Below, one piece after another: positions 20,160-28,958 of a stretch of DNA of 64,000 bases. Numbering within the stretch: position 1 is the first letter of the stretch; each line of letters starts with the position of its first letter. The position numbers were made by a program, and so were the translations under genes. Under the pieces are notes generated by a model, which did not search any database, was not told where the DNA came from, and saw nothing but the letters and a program-made list of their open reading frames with translations. Location: positions 1 to 64,000 of the forward strand of contig JACKBY010000003.1 of NCBI GenBank assembly GCA_020634335.1, in the 5' to 3' direction. This stretch comes from Promineifilum sp. Lineage in GTDB: Bacteria > Chloroflexota > Anaerolineae > Promineifilales > Promineifilaceae.

Positions 20160-21554
20160 TCACGGACAAAAATCTCCCGCTCCCAGACTGGGATTGCCGT
20201 AGCCCATATCGGCCAGCGCGCCGGTGGGATTCTCCAGCCCGGCCAGGTTGTTCTCGATCTGGTCGCATAGCGCTCCCGCGTTTTCTGGCCCACTCCAGCC
20301 GCCGGCGAGGGCCACGGCCGCCCCGGCCGCCGCCGAGCCGGGGTACGTGCTCTGGAGCCAGGCCAGCCGGCTGTTGGCCCGTTCGACGTTGTTTTGCAGC
20401 AGGTCAATCAGGATGAGCCGGAAAGCGGCAAAGCTGCTGATGTCAGCCCGCGTCTGCTCCGGCGGATAGACGAAGCCATCATCGCGCAGCGTGCCCTCGT
20501 TGATGGACGCCTCGTAGAGCGCCAGCGCCCCGTCCAGATCGCCCGCAGCCATCAGGTCATTGGCTTCGTAGAGAACGTGGTGGCGGTAGGTCGCCGGTTG
20601 GTCGAGGATGACATCGGCCCGGCTGACGGCCGCGCCGTCCCAGCCCCAGACCTCTGTCCACGGCCGCACGACCCCCGCCCCGGCCGAGCCGATTGTCCCG
20701 CCGTGGGCCAGGAACTCGGTCAGCCCGTCGGCGTCGACGTCGGCCAGGCGCGTATCGGCGTAGCTGAGCGAGATCACTGTGCCGGGAGCGGTTTCGCCAT
20801 CCACCGGCGGGGCTTGCACCAGATCGGCTAAATGTCCGTCGCGCCGGCCAATGACGCGAAAGTTATCGAAGCAGGTGTGGGCGCCACACACCGGCGCATC
20901 GGTGATCAGTTCGGGCAAGCCATCGCCGGTCAGGTCGGTCACGGCCACGATGGACGGCGCGAGGAATTCGTAGATGTCGTTGCTGGGCACGGCATAGTAG
21001 CGAAAGATGACCCCGTCGCCGTTAACCACCCACAGATCGCCGGCCGCGCCGAAGGGCACGCCGGGCAACGACTGGTCATAGAGGACGAGCACCCACTCAT
21101 CCTGTAGGTCGCCGTCGAAATCGGCCGCGGCCCAGTCACTCAGGTCGTGCTGCATGCCCGATTGTTGCAGCGCGGCGCGCACGGCCGCCGGATTCATGTT
21201 GCTGCGCCACAGTGTCGCCAACCAGCTTTCCAGGTTTTCCCAGTCGGTCGGCGCGGCGGCCAGCGGGCCGGTAACGGGCGTGGGGGCCAGGCAGATCGTG
21301 CCGCAGCCGCCGCGGCAATCGCCGGTCGGGCAAGTGTAGCCCTCACCCGGGGCACAGGCGGGTGGCGTGCACAGTAGGGCGGCGGTCAAGTCCACTTCGG
21401 CCAGCAACGTCGCCGTTGGTAGTGCGGCTGGAGGGGGGAAGGTGTCGTCCACGGTCGGAGAAATGGGTTGTTGCGGGTTGAGGCTCGCGCAGGCCGCGGT
21501 CAGCGGCACCAGGATCGCCAGCGCCTTCAAAAGTTGGGTCAGTGAATGCTTCAT
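20160..21554 (-). CDS. VCBS/FG-GAP-like lipoprotein
   Basis: The 464-residue protein has a signal peptide with lipobox LTAAC (Cys22). A cysteine-rich segment follows around residues 62-88 (CTPPACAPGEGYTCP, then GDCRGGCGTIC). Three calcium-loop-like repeats (DFDGDLQDEW, DLTGDGLPEL, DVDADGLTEF) indicate a VCBS/FG-GAP beta-propeller. A C-terminal helical region (ANDLMAAGDLDGALALYEAS) looks TPR-like. It is 22 bp downstream of the VWA-FHA gene on the same strand and may be cotranscribed. Function unknown. Confidence 0.65.
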   Translation of the reverse strand: MKHSLTQLLKALAILVPLTAACASLNPQQPISPTVDDTFPPPAALPTATLLAEVDLTAALLCTPPACAPGEGYTCPTGDCRGGCGTICLAPTPVTGPLAAAPTDWENLESWLATLWRSNMNPAAVRAALQQSGMQHDLSDWAAADFDGDLQDEWVLVLYDQSLPGVPFGAAGDLWVVNGDGVIFRYYAVPSNDIYEFLAPSIVAVTDLTGDGLPELITDAPVCGAHTCFDNFRVIGRRDGHLADLVQAPPVDGETAPGTVISLSYADTRLADVDADGLTEFLAHGGTIGSAGAGVVRPWTEVWGWDGAAVSRADVILDQPATYRHHVLYEANDLMAAGDLDGALALYEASINEGTLRDDGFVYPPEQTRADISSFAAFRLILIDLLQNNVERANSRLAWLQSTYPGSAAAGAAVALAGGWSGPENAGALCDQIENNLAGLENPTGALADMGYGNPSLGAGDFCP

Positions 21555-21576
21555 GTTTGCTTCTCCTCCGCGGTCA

Positions 21577-23436
21577 TCAGTCGTCGGCCGTCGCGGTCGC
21601 CGCGCGCAGCCCCGGCCGCGGCAGCTCCAGCCGGAAGCGCAACGTCACCCGGCCCAACTGTACCACATCATTGTGCTGCAACGGTCGCGGGGCCAATCCC
21701 AGCCGTTCGTAGTTCAAAAAAGTCCCTGCTTCGCTGCCCTCGTCATAGAGCCAATACTCCCCCTCCGCCGTGCGCCGGATGCGTGCGTGCAGGCGAGAAA
21801 TGGATGGCGCGTCGACGATGATGTCGACCGCCGTGTCGTCGCGGCCGATCGTGACGTCGGCCGCCGTCAGTTCGATCTGCTCACCCATCCCGCCGTCATC
21901 CGGCTGCCAACTGAGCACGGCCACGTGACCGTCGTCGGGGGCCGCGTCTTCAGCGGCGATGATGGGCAGGGTGGGCGTTGGTTCGATGGAGGCTGCAGGC
22001 CGCCGCCGCCACAGCCACCAGGCCACCGCTGCCAGAACCGGCAGCAGGACCGCCGGAACGGCCGGCCACAGACGGCCGAGACGTTGGCCGAGCGGCGGCG
22101 CTGGGGCGCGGGTGGGGGCCGGGGTCGGCGTGGGCGGCGTGGGGCGGGCCACCTCCAGCGTGATTTCCACCGGCGGGGCGACGGCCCGCAGGCCCAACTC
22201 GTCCACCACTTCGACTTCCAGGCGATATGTGCCCGCGTCTCGCGTGCTGATGTCCCACAACAGCGGCAGGTTGCCGGCGCCGTCGGGCGACGTTGTGCCC
22301 GCCACCGGCTGCTCTGTGCCGTCGACCCGGAACGTGACCGCCGCCAGCGCTCGCGGCCGGCCGTCGGGCCAGGCGACATGCACCGTCAGGGGCAGTGCCG
22401 CGGGTTGCAGCAGCGACAGCGGCGTGTCGACAGCGCTGCCCGCGCGGCGCACGGGCGACGCCGGCGCGTCGATGCGAAGTTCCGGCGGGGTCAGGATCAG
22501 CTCGAATGTCGCCGTGTCGCGCACGTTGCCCAGACTAACTGATACCTGGTGCGTGCCATCTTCGCGAAGCGCCGAGCGATAAGACAGGGCAGTCTGCCGG
22601 CCCTGGGCCTGGAAGAGGGCGTAGAGTGGGTCGGCGGCCTCTGGCTCCGGCATGTGGAGGGTGAGGCCGTTGGTCGGCGACGAGAGGCTTTCGGCGTTGG
22701 CCGTCTCTTCGGCCGAGGCATCGGCCCCCAGAATGGCGACATAGATCGGAATGCGCGCCGCCAGCGCCGCCGCGGTCAGTGCCGGATAATCGAGTTGCCG
22801 GTCGAGGCGCGCGGCGTCGCTGTAGAGCAACACGGCCTGGAAGCGGCCGTCTGCGCCGGTTGCCAGATGGTCGATGGCCGCCGTCAGCATGGCTTGCAGC
22901 GGTGTCCCTCCGGTCGCCGGGGGGTTGTAGGCGTTCACGGCGTCGGCCAGATCGCTGGGCCGGCCGGCATTTTGGACCAGAAAGGTGGCCCCCCCGCCCG
23001 TCTCGTCGGGAATGATCAGCGACACGCGATCCAGCCCGGCGGGATTCATGAACTGCTCGGCGTAGCGACTGATGCCGGCGACGACTTTGTCGCGTCGGCT
23101 GAGGCCGCTGTTGTCGTCGAACAGCAGGAAGTCAGTGTTGGCGTCGAGCACCAGCGCCAGATCGACGCCGACCGGCGTTTGGGCCAATGTCGTGTCGGGA
23201 ATGGGCACGCCGTTCTCACGCAGGATCAGGCGCGTGAGGTCGTCGATGGGGGCGCTGCCCGCGGTCGTCGTCAGGACGCGCACGGTGACGGTGGGAAACG
23301 CACCGCTATCGACGGCAGTGATGCGCAGATTATTGCTTTCGCGCGGCACCTGCTGGGCGAACAGGGGCGACGCGACCAGTAACCAGGCCGCCGCCGTGTA
23401 AAAAAGAATTCGCCTTGCTGTTCGCCAATCGATCAT
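21577..23436 (-). CDS. VWA-TM-FHA membrane protein A
   Basis: The 619-residue protein has a signal peptide (to about residue 27) and a VWA-like domain whose metal site reads DANTD instead of DxSxS. Ig-like sequence (about 330-420) follows, then a P/T linker and one membrane segment (VPAVLLPVLAAVAWWLW, about 455-471). The cytoplasmic FHA domain has the IGRD, SRLHA and GTFLN motifs. FHA domains bind phosphothreonine, so the protein may couple an external binding event to a Ser/Thr kinase, none of which lies in this window. Divergent from a similar gene at 23502. Confidence 0.8.
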   Translation of the reverse strand: MIDWRTARRILFYTAAAWLLVASPLFAQQVPRESNNLRITAVDSGAFPTVTVRVLTTTAGSAPIDDLTRLILRENGVPIPDTTLAQTPVGVDLALVLDANTDFLLFDDNSGLSRRDKVVAGISRYAEQFMNPAGLDRVSLIIPDETGGGATFLVQNAGRPSDLADAVNAYNPPATGGTPLQAMLTAAIDHLATGADGRFQAVLLYSDAARLDRQLDYPALTAAALAARIPIYVAILGADASAEETANAESLSSPTNGLTLHMPEPEAADPLYALFQAQGRQTALSYRSALREDGTHQVSVSLGNVRDTATFELILTPPELRIDAPASPVRRAGSAVDTPLSLLQPAALPLTVHVAWPDGRPRALAAVTFRVDGTEQPVAGTTSPDGAGNLPLLWDISTRDAGTYRLEVEVVDELGLRAVAPPVEITLEVARPTPPTPTPAPTRAPAPPLGQRLGRLWPAVPAVLLPVLAAVAWWLWRRRPAASIEPTPTLPIIAAEDAAPDDGHVAVLSWQPDDGGMGEQIELTAADVTIGRDDTAVDIIVDAPSISRLHARIRRTAEGEYWLYDEGSEAGTFLNYERLGLAPRPLQHNDVVQLGRVTLRFRLELPRPGLRAATATADD

Positions 23437-23501
23437 CTGTTTCCTTTCCGCCCCGCGTCTGGTATTATATCAACATAACTTCTGTGGAAGGGAGAAGTCT
23501 C

Positions 23502-25349
23502 ATGCGACACGCCGTCGGTCGTACCTTGAATAATCTCCTGGTCGCTCTTGTTCTGCTCCTCGGCTTGGTCGCCGTCGCCGGCGCGCAAGAGTCGAACCAG
23601 ATCGGCCAGCTCTTTATCACCAGCTCCAATACCGAGAGCTTTCCGACTGTTCGGCTACAGCTCTTCGGGATAGACGGCCAGGGCATGCCCATCGACTTCG
23701 CCACGGAGCCGCTTTTTGTCAGCCATGACGGCTTTCCCGTGGACGAAGTGGCCTTCGACGGCAAGACGCCGGTGGGCACACTGACCGTGTTTCTCATTGA
23801 CGCCGCCGGGGGCACAACCGATCAGATTCCGGCTATCAAGGCGGCTATCCGGCAATTCGCCGCGCCGGGCAACATGCAGGAGCAACTCGACTACGTGGCC
23901 GTCTATCAGATTCGCGCCAACGGCCCGCAACAACTCCTGGCCCCCACGCAATTTTACAACGGTGTCAATAATTTTTTGGACACCACCGAGCTGACGCCCG
24001 AAGAAGGGGCTACCTCGCTCTACGATAGCGTCATTAGTCTGGTGGGCGAGATCGACGGCCTGAAGCCCCGCCCGGAGATGGCCGCGTCCATCGTCCTCAT
24101 CAGCGACGGCACCGACCCCGGCACGTCGCAAGCCGAGCCGAGCGACGTGATGCTGCGCGCCGCCGATGCCGGTGTACCCATCCATACGCTGCATCTGGAG
24201 AATCCGGCGCTGGGGGCAGGGCTGGAACTGGGCCGCGCCTACATGCGCGATCTGGCGACCGGCTCGCGCGGCGTGGCCGCCGAACTGGCCGACGCCGATA
24301 CCCTGAACACCGTCTGGGCACGCATCGTCGCGCTGCGCGACCATTCCTGGATTCGTTACACCGTCCCACAGGCGGCCGGCGGCACGGTGCCGGTCGAGGT
24401 CAGTTTGCTCAACAATCGCGATACGAAGGCGACTACCGAGGTCACGATCTCCGCGGCCGCGCCCAACGTGGTCATCGATTTGCCGCGCGAAAGCCGCAAT
24501 CTGACCGTGCCCAATCTCGACGAGCCGGTCGAATTGCAGCTCTCGGCCGGCGTCTCCTGGCTCGACGGTCAGGAGCGCGAGGTGACGGCTGCCCAGTTAC
24601 TCGTCAACGGCACACCCGTGGCCGACATCCCGGTCGGCGATTTGGCTTCCTTCAAGGTTCCCATTCCCAATCTGATCATCGGCGACAACCGGCTGGAAGT
24701 CGTGGCGACGGACAGCCAGGGTATCACCTCGACCAGCGCGCCGGTCATCATCACCGTAGCCGAGGGCGAGCAGCTGGAAGTACCCGAAGCGCTGCAACCG
24801 AGTGGGGGTTTCAGCTGGACGTGGCTGTTGTGGCTGCTGGCGGTGGCGGGGCTGGCGGCGGTGGGCTTCTGGCTGTGGCGCAGCCGGGCCGGCAGCGCTG
24901 CTGCGCCCGCCGGGGGCCGTTCGCGCCGCCGGCGGCGCGGCCGAACGGCGGAGGGTTACCCGTCCGTACCCACGCCGTCCGAAGGCGTCGATACCACCGG
25001 CGAAGTCGATTTCATGAGCACCAGCGTATACGAATCGCCGTTCGTGATGGCCCATCTGGAAGTGCTGGACGCGCAGACGCTTATGCCCGAAGAGTTGACG
25101 CTGGGCGACGCCGAGGTGCGTCTCGGCCGCTCGCCCGCGCAGGCGACCGTCGCCTTTCGCGACGACATCACCGTCTCCCGCTATCATGCCGTCTTGCGGC
25201 TGGAGGGGAACCGCTACCGCATCTACGACGCGGGCAGCACCAGCGGTACCTACGTCAACGAGCGCCAGGTGCCGGAATACGGGCTGCAACTGGCCGACGG
25301 CGACGAGATTCAACTGGGTGCGGTGCGTCTGCGCTATCGGCAGCTCTAA
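23502..25349 (+). CDS. VWA-TM-FHA membrane protein B
   Basis: The 615-residue protein has the same order as its divergent neighbour: signal peptide (VALVLLLGLVAVAGA), VWA-like domain with degenerate metal site (FLIDAAGGTTD), Ig-like region, membrane segment (WLLWLLAVAGLAAVGFWLW), RRRRRG stop-transfer, and a C-terminal FHA domain (LGRSP, SRYHAVL, GTYVN). The ATG at 23502 is preceded by GGGAGAAG; the upstream ATG at 23415 lies inside the neighbour and was rejected. Probably a paralogue and partner of protein A. Confidence 0.82.
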   Translation: MRHAVGRTLNNLLVALVLLLGLVAVAGAQESNQIGQLFITSSNTESFPTVRLQLFGIDGQGMPIDFATEPLFVSHDGFPVDEVAFDGKTPVGTLTVFLIDAAGGTTDQIPAIKAAIRQFAAPGNMQEQLDYVAVYQIRANGPQQLLAPTQFYNGVNNFLDTTELTPEEGATSLYDSVISLVGEIDGLKPRPEMAASIVLISDGTDPGTSQAEPSDVMLRAADAGVPIHTLHLENPALGAGLELGRAYMRDLATGSRGVAAELADADTLNTVWARIVALRDHSWIRYTVPQAAGGTVPVEVSLLNNRDTKATTEVTISAAAPNVVIDLPRESRNLTVPNLDEPVELQLSAGVSWLDGQEREVTAAQLLVNGTPVADIPVGDLASFKVPIPNLIIGDNRLEVVATDSQGITSTSAPVIITVAEGEQLEVPEALQPSGGFSWTWLLWLLAVAGLAAVGFWLWRSRAGSAAAPAGGRSRRRRRGRTAEGYPSVPTPSEGVDTTGEVDFMSTSVYESPFVMAHLEVLDAQTLMPEELTLGDAEVRLGRSPAQATVAFRDDITVSRYHAVLRLEGNRYRIYDAGSTSGTYVNERQVPEYGLQLADGDEIQLGAVRLRYRQL

Positions 25350-25357
25350 GCTGTGGT

Positions 25358-25438
25358 GCCGGTTTCTTAACCGGTAATGTCCGTCGCCGATGGGGCCGTT
25401 CTCCTCCGGCTGGTTTTGTCGCCGGTTAAGAAACCGGC
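25358..25438. repeat. Paired palindromic repeat (GCCGG..TTCTTA..CCGG element)
   Basis: GCCGGTTTCTTAACCGG at 25358-25374 faces GCCGGTTAAGAAACCGGC at 25421-25438, so the whole segment can fold as one long hairpin. The same paired layout is found at 61379-61428, and a single unit at 13038-13055. Its right end abuts the -10 element of the next gene. Confidence 0.7.
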
Positions 25439-25440
25439 GC

Positions 25441-25446
25441 TACAAT
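25441..25446 (+). promoter_or_regulatory. -10 hexamer for the UvrD-like gene
   Basis: TACAAT lies six bases before the ATG at 25453 and directly after the palindromic repeat; leaderless transcript likely. Confidence 0.45.
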
Positions 25447-25452
25447 TGGCTC

Positions 25453-27549
25453 ATGCATGTACAAGACTTGAATCCCATTCAACGCGAGGCTGCGGCCGCC
25501 GGGGGGACGAGTTTTCTCTACGGGCCGGCGGGCACGGGCAAGACCACCGCGCTCCACCAGCGGCTGCTGCGGCTGCTGGGCGAGGGCGAGCCGGCCTACA
25601 CCATCCTGACCCTGGTGGCCGAGCCGGAGCACCGCGCGGCCTTCTTCGACGCCGTCCACGCCGCCGGGACCGGCCCCTATGCCGAACTGACCGTCATCGA
25701 CTACGCGCGGCTGGCCCAGCGCATGGTGGCCCTGTTCTGGCCGCTGGTGGCCCGCGATGCCGGTTTCGAGCGCCCCTACCAGCCGCCCACCTCGCTCAGC
25801 TACGATCAGGCCCAGGTGCTGATGTGGCGCGTGGTGACGCCGATGCTGGCCCAGGGGGCGTTTGCCAACCTGCGCCTGCGACCGCAGCAGATCGTCAGCC
25901 AACTGCTGGACACCCTCAACCGCGCTGCGCTCAACGCGCTGTCGCTGGAGGAAGCTATCACCCGGCAATCTCACACATGGGTCGGTGAACCGGAGCGGCG
26001 CTTCCACCTGGATGACGCTGCTACGGCCGCCCGTGCCTTCCGCCACCGCTGCCTGACCGACAGCCTGCTTGACCTGTCGCTGACCGTCGAGGTGTTTGAT
26101 ACCCAATTGGTGCGGCACCCGGAGTTTCACCGCTACTTCCGCGAGCGCTACCGCCATCTCATCGTCGACAATCTGGAAGAGCAGACCCCCGCCGGGCAGA
26201 ACTTCGTCGCCGGGCTGATGGGCGAGACGCAGACGACGGCGGTGGCCGTGGACGCCGCGGGTGGCTACAAGCGCTTCCTGGCGGCCGACCCCCACGGCGC
26301 GGAGGCCATGCGCCTGCGCTTCGACCGGATTTATGAATTCTCAGAAAGCTTCGTCGCTCCGCCGGAGATGGGGCTGGTCGCCAATCAGGTGGAGAACTAC
26401 CTGATGCACACCACGCTGCCGAGCGAGGGAGCCGAAGCGCGCATCCTGGCCGTCGTGGGCGGCCGCTACCGGCGCGAGATGGTCGCCAATTTGGGGCCGG
26501 TGCTCCACGAACTGGTCTATGACCGCGGCGTGGCCCCGCGCGACGTCGCCATCATCGTGCCCTACCTCGACGGGGCGCTGCGCTACATGCTGACCAACGC
26601 CCTGCGCGAGGCCGGGCTGCCCTTCCGCGTGTTGCGCCGCCGCACCAGCCCACGCGAGGAGCCGCGCGTGCGCGCCTGGCTCACGTGGCTGGCGCTGGCT
26701 CATCCCGGCTGGGGTGTTCGCCCCGCCCCCTATGACGTGGCCGAGGCACTGACGCTGAGCATCCACAGCCTCGATCCGGCGCGGGCGCAACTGGTGGTGG
26801 ATGCCCTCTACCGGCCCGACGCCCCGGAACTGCTGCCGGCGGAAACCCTTGCACCGCGCATCGCCGAGCGGGTGGGCGCGGAAGAAGTAGCGCGGGTGGA
26901 AGCGTTGCGCCTGTGGCTGGCGGCGCGCGGCCACCGCGACACCATCGACACGTTTTTGCACAGCCTGTTCAACGAACTGCTGGCCGAGCCGCAGTTCCAG
27001 CCGGAGCCGGACGTGGCGGGCGCGGCCGTGCTCGACTGGCTGGTGCGGTCGGCGGCGCGGCTGCGCAAGGCCGCGCCGGGCATGGGGCTGCGCAGTGAGG
27101 CCGACATCGGCGTGACGTTTATCGACGCCGTCAATCAGGGATTGGTGACGGCCAACCCGCCCGACTGGGGCGAGCCACCCGACCCCAATGGCGTCGTCCT
27201 GTCCACGATCTACGCCTATCTGCTGGCCGGAGAGCCGGCGCAGGTTCAGGTGTGGCTGGAGACGAGCGCCCAGGGCTGGTGGGACATCCCCCGCCAGCCG
27301 TTGAGCAACGCCTTCGTGCTGGCCCAGAGCCGCTCGCCGGACGTCCCCTGGACCATCGACGAGGAGTTCGCCGTGCGCAACGAACTGCTGGCGCGCATCG
27401 TGCGCGGCCTGACGGCCCGCTGCCGCGAGGGCATCATTCTGGCGACCAGCGACCTTGACCGGCGCGGCGTGCGGCAGGACGGGCCGTTGTGGCGGGCGCT
27501 GGGGCCGGTCATCCGAGCGAGGAGTCGAGAGACAGAGGCGGAGAATTAG
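25453..27549 (+). CDS. UvrD/Rep-like superfamily 1 protein with degenerate helicase motifs
   Basis: The 698-residue protein opens like a UvrD helicase: a Q-motif-like LNPIQREAA, then Walker A GPAGTGKTT. The Walker B region reads LIVDNLEEQTP rather than VDE(F/V)QD. Motif III (AVDAAGGYKRFLAADP) lacks the usual GDxxQ-Y. Motifs V and VI (GLEW and VALTRA types) are not found; a weak echo is RGLTARCREGIILATSDL near the end. An intact Walker A with degraded downstream motifs suggests ATP binding without normal translocation, or an AddB/RecC-like non-catalytic partner. It stands alone here. Confidence 0.65.
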   Translation: MHVQDLNPIQREAAAAGGTSFLYGPAGTGKTTALHQRLLRLLGEGEPAYTILTLVAEPEHRAAFFDAVHAAGTGPYAELTVIDYARLAQRMVALFWPLVARDAGFERPYQPPTSLSYDQAQVLMWRVVTPMLAQGAFANLRLRPQQIVSQLLDTLNRAALNALSLEEAITRQSHTWVGEPERRFHLDDAATAARAFRHRCLTDSLLDLSLTVEVFDTQLVRHPEFHRYFRERYRHLIVDNLEEQTPAGQNFVAGLMGETQTTAVAVDAAGGYKRFLAADPHGAEAMRLRFDRIYEFSESFVAPPEMGLVANQVENYLMHTTLPSEGAEARILAVVGGRYRREMVANLGPVLHELVYDRGVAPRDVAIIVPYLDGALRYMLTNALREAGLPFRVLRRRTSPREEPRVRAWLTWLALAHPGWGVRPAPYDVAEALTLSIHSLDPARAQLVVDALYRPDAPELLPAETLAPRIAERVGAEEVARVEALRLWLAARGHRDTIDTFLHSLFNELLAEPQFQPEPDVAGAAVLDWLVRSAARLRKAAPGMGLRSEADIGVTFIDAVNQGLVTANPPDWGEPPDPNGVVLSTIYAYLLAGEPAQVQVWLETSAQGWWDIPRQPLSNAFVLAQSRSPDVPWTIDEEFAVRNELLARIVRGLTARCREGIILATSDLDRRGVRQDGPLWRALGPVIRARSRETEAEN

Positions 27550-27560
27550 GGGAAAGATTT

Positions 27561-27582
27561 GACGCCAGGACGCCAAGGCGCA
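27561..27582. repeat. Short tandem-like repeat GACGCCAGGACGCCAAGG
   Basis: Two imperfect GACGCCA units just after the UvrD-like gene. It resembles the A/C/G-rich intergenic repeats elsewhere in the window, but no second full copy was found. Confidence 0.3.
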
Positions 27583-27614
27583 GTGACACCAGAATCATCG
27601 GGCAGTAGACAACG

Positions 27615-27737
27615 ATGAAACCTAACGTCATTCGCCCTATCGCCATCTGCGTCTTTCGCCACGACGGCCGCATCCTGGCCGCCGAGGGCTACGATCCGAT
27701 CAAAGAGCAGGCGTTCTACCGGCTAATCGGCAGCCAA
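27615..27737 (+). pseudogene. Truncated Nudix hydrolase fragment
   Basis: The first 39 codons (MKPNVIRPIAICVFRHDG, then RILAAEGYDP and AFYRLIG) match the opening strands of Nudix hydrolases. The homology stops just before the expected glycine-rich GxxxxxE Nudix box. The frame then runs as SQSFGQLNL into the antisense of the next gene, to a stop at 27800. The break coincides with the end of the oppositely oriented PNPOx-like gene, so a deletion or rearrangement probably joined the two. The Nudix box is missing, so no activity is expected. Confidence 0.7.
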
Positions 27738-28187
27738 TCATTCGGCCAGCTCAATCTCATCCCGATGTCCAAACCCCCGACTGTTATCGACGAAATATAG
27801 CCGGTCGGGCGACAGGCAATACCAGTTGACCCGCGCCAGGGCCGCCTCGATCACGGCGGCGGGTTGTCGCAGGAATTGGAACTTGACCGCGTACAGGGCG
27901 ACGGCCGCCTTGCGATCCTCACCCGCCAGCACGCGAACGGTTCCTTCCAATTGAATGCCCTGGATGGCCGACCAGTCGGCGTAATCTTCCTGAATGGTGG
28001 CCGCCACGCGCGGCGCGGCAGCGATGTTCCGCGCGTGTCGCGTGTGCCCGGCGGAGAGGAAGTAGAGCTGGAAGCCGTCGTTGGCGTAGAACACGGCCGC
28101 CGCCCACAATCCCTCCGGGCCATGAGTCGCCAGCGTCATCACGTGGTGGTCGCGCAGGTAATCTCGCGCCCGGGCCGCCTCAGCCAT
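27738..28187 (-). CDS. Pyridoxamine 5'-phosphate oxidase-like flavin-binding protein
   Basis: The 149-residue protein fits the split-barrel PNPOx-like family: VMTLATHGPEGLWAAAVFYAND, then YFLSAGHTRHARNI, then a central GTVRVLAGEDRKAAVALYAVKF block (quoted in part). Such proteins bind FMN or F420, or act as YhbP-type proteins of unknown substrate. Its start overlaps the ubiX stop by eight bases, so the two genes are translationally coupled. A flavin link with UbiX, which uses FMN, is plausible but inferred. Confidence 0.75.
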   Translation of the reverse strand: MAEAARARDYLRDHHVMTLATHGPEGLWAAAVFYANDGFQLYFLSAGHTRHARNIAAAPRVAATIQEDYADWSAIQGIQLEGTVRVLAGEDRKAAVALYAVKFQFLRQPAAVIEAALARVNWYCLSPDRLYFVDNSRGFGHRDEIELAE

Positions 28188-28767
28188 CCTGTGCCGCCCG
28201 TCCGCCCTGCCAGCGCCGGAACAAGTCCTCCGGCAGGGTGATGTCGAGCAGGTCGAGCACGCGGTTGACCGTTTGGTTGACGATGTCGTCGATGGTTTGC
28301 GGCCGGTGGTAGAAGGCGGGCATCGGCGGGGCGATGAGCGCCCCCATCTCGGCCGCCAGGGTCATGGCTCGCAAATGGCCCACGTGCAGCGGCGTCTCGC
28401 GCGGGCAAAGGATGAGCTTGCGCCGCTCCTTGAGAACGACGTCGGCGGCGCGCGTCAGCAGGTTGTCGCTGTAGGAGTAGGCGATGGCCGACAGCGTCTT
28501 CATCGTGCAGGGCAGGATGACCATGCCGTCGGTGCGAAAGGAGCCGGAGGAGATGGCGGCGGCGATGTCCTTGAAGCGGTAGTCCTCCGTCGCCAGCGCC
28601 CGGACCTGCTCCGGCGTGTAGTCTGTTTCCAGGGGGATGGTGGTGGCCGCGGCGGTGCTCATGACCAGATGCGTTGCCACATCGGGCAGCGCCTGCAAGA
28701 CTTCCAGCAGCCTGATGCCGTAGATGACGCCGCTGGCTCCCGACAGGCCGACAATGATTTTTTTCAT
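28180..28767 (-). CDS. ubiX: Flavin prenyltransferase UbiX/PAD1-like
   Basis: It makes prenylated FMN, the cofactor of UbiD-type decarboxylases. The 195-residue sequence has the N-terminal GLSGASGVIYGIRLLE flavin-binding motif, the ILPCTMKTLSAIAYSYSDNLLTRAAD block (quoted to show S/D positions, in part), CPRETPLH and the C-terminal R/Q-rich helix. No ubiD lies in this window. The start at 28767 (MKKIIVG) was chosen by homology; the frame is open further upstream. Confidence 0.92.
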   Translation of the reverse strand: MKKIIVGLSGASGVIYGIRLLEVLQALPDVATHLVMSTAAATTIPLETDYTPEQVRALATEDYRFKDIAAAISSGSFRTDGMVILPCTMKTLSAIAYSYSDNLLTRAADVVLKERRKLILCPRETPLHVGHLRAMTLAAEMGALIAPPMPAFYHRPQTIDDIVNQTVNRVLDLLDITLPEDLFRRWQGGRAAQDG

Positions 28768-28777
28768 AGGATTATAC

Positions 28778-28836
28778 TGTAGCGCAACCTGTCCAGGTTG
28801 CCTTCTTCTTTGCACAGGCTGGACAGCCTGCGCTAC
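28778..28836. repeat. Inverted repeat of the CTGGACAG..GCGCTAC family
   Basis: TGTAGCGCAACCTGTCCAG (28778-28796) and CTGGACAGCCTGCGCTAC (28819-28836) form an imperfect long hairpin before ubiX. A half copy, CTGGACAGCTTGCGCTAC, is at 45323-45340. Confidence 0.6.
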
Positions 28837-28958
28837 CGGGCTGCGCGGTTCGCAGGGAAGGTCGTTGTGGGTATAATTGCCTCGCGATTGCCGCCGGTCG
28901 GCGGCGATCACGAATCCATAACATTTTAGATCATCAGCGGCAAAAGCCAAAATCGAGA

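Noticed and set aside
28868..28950. Upstream extension of ubiX into the YhaM promoter region
   Set aside because: The extra residues run through a palindromic repeat and do not resemble the family; the MKKIIVG start is standard.
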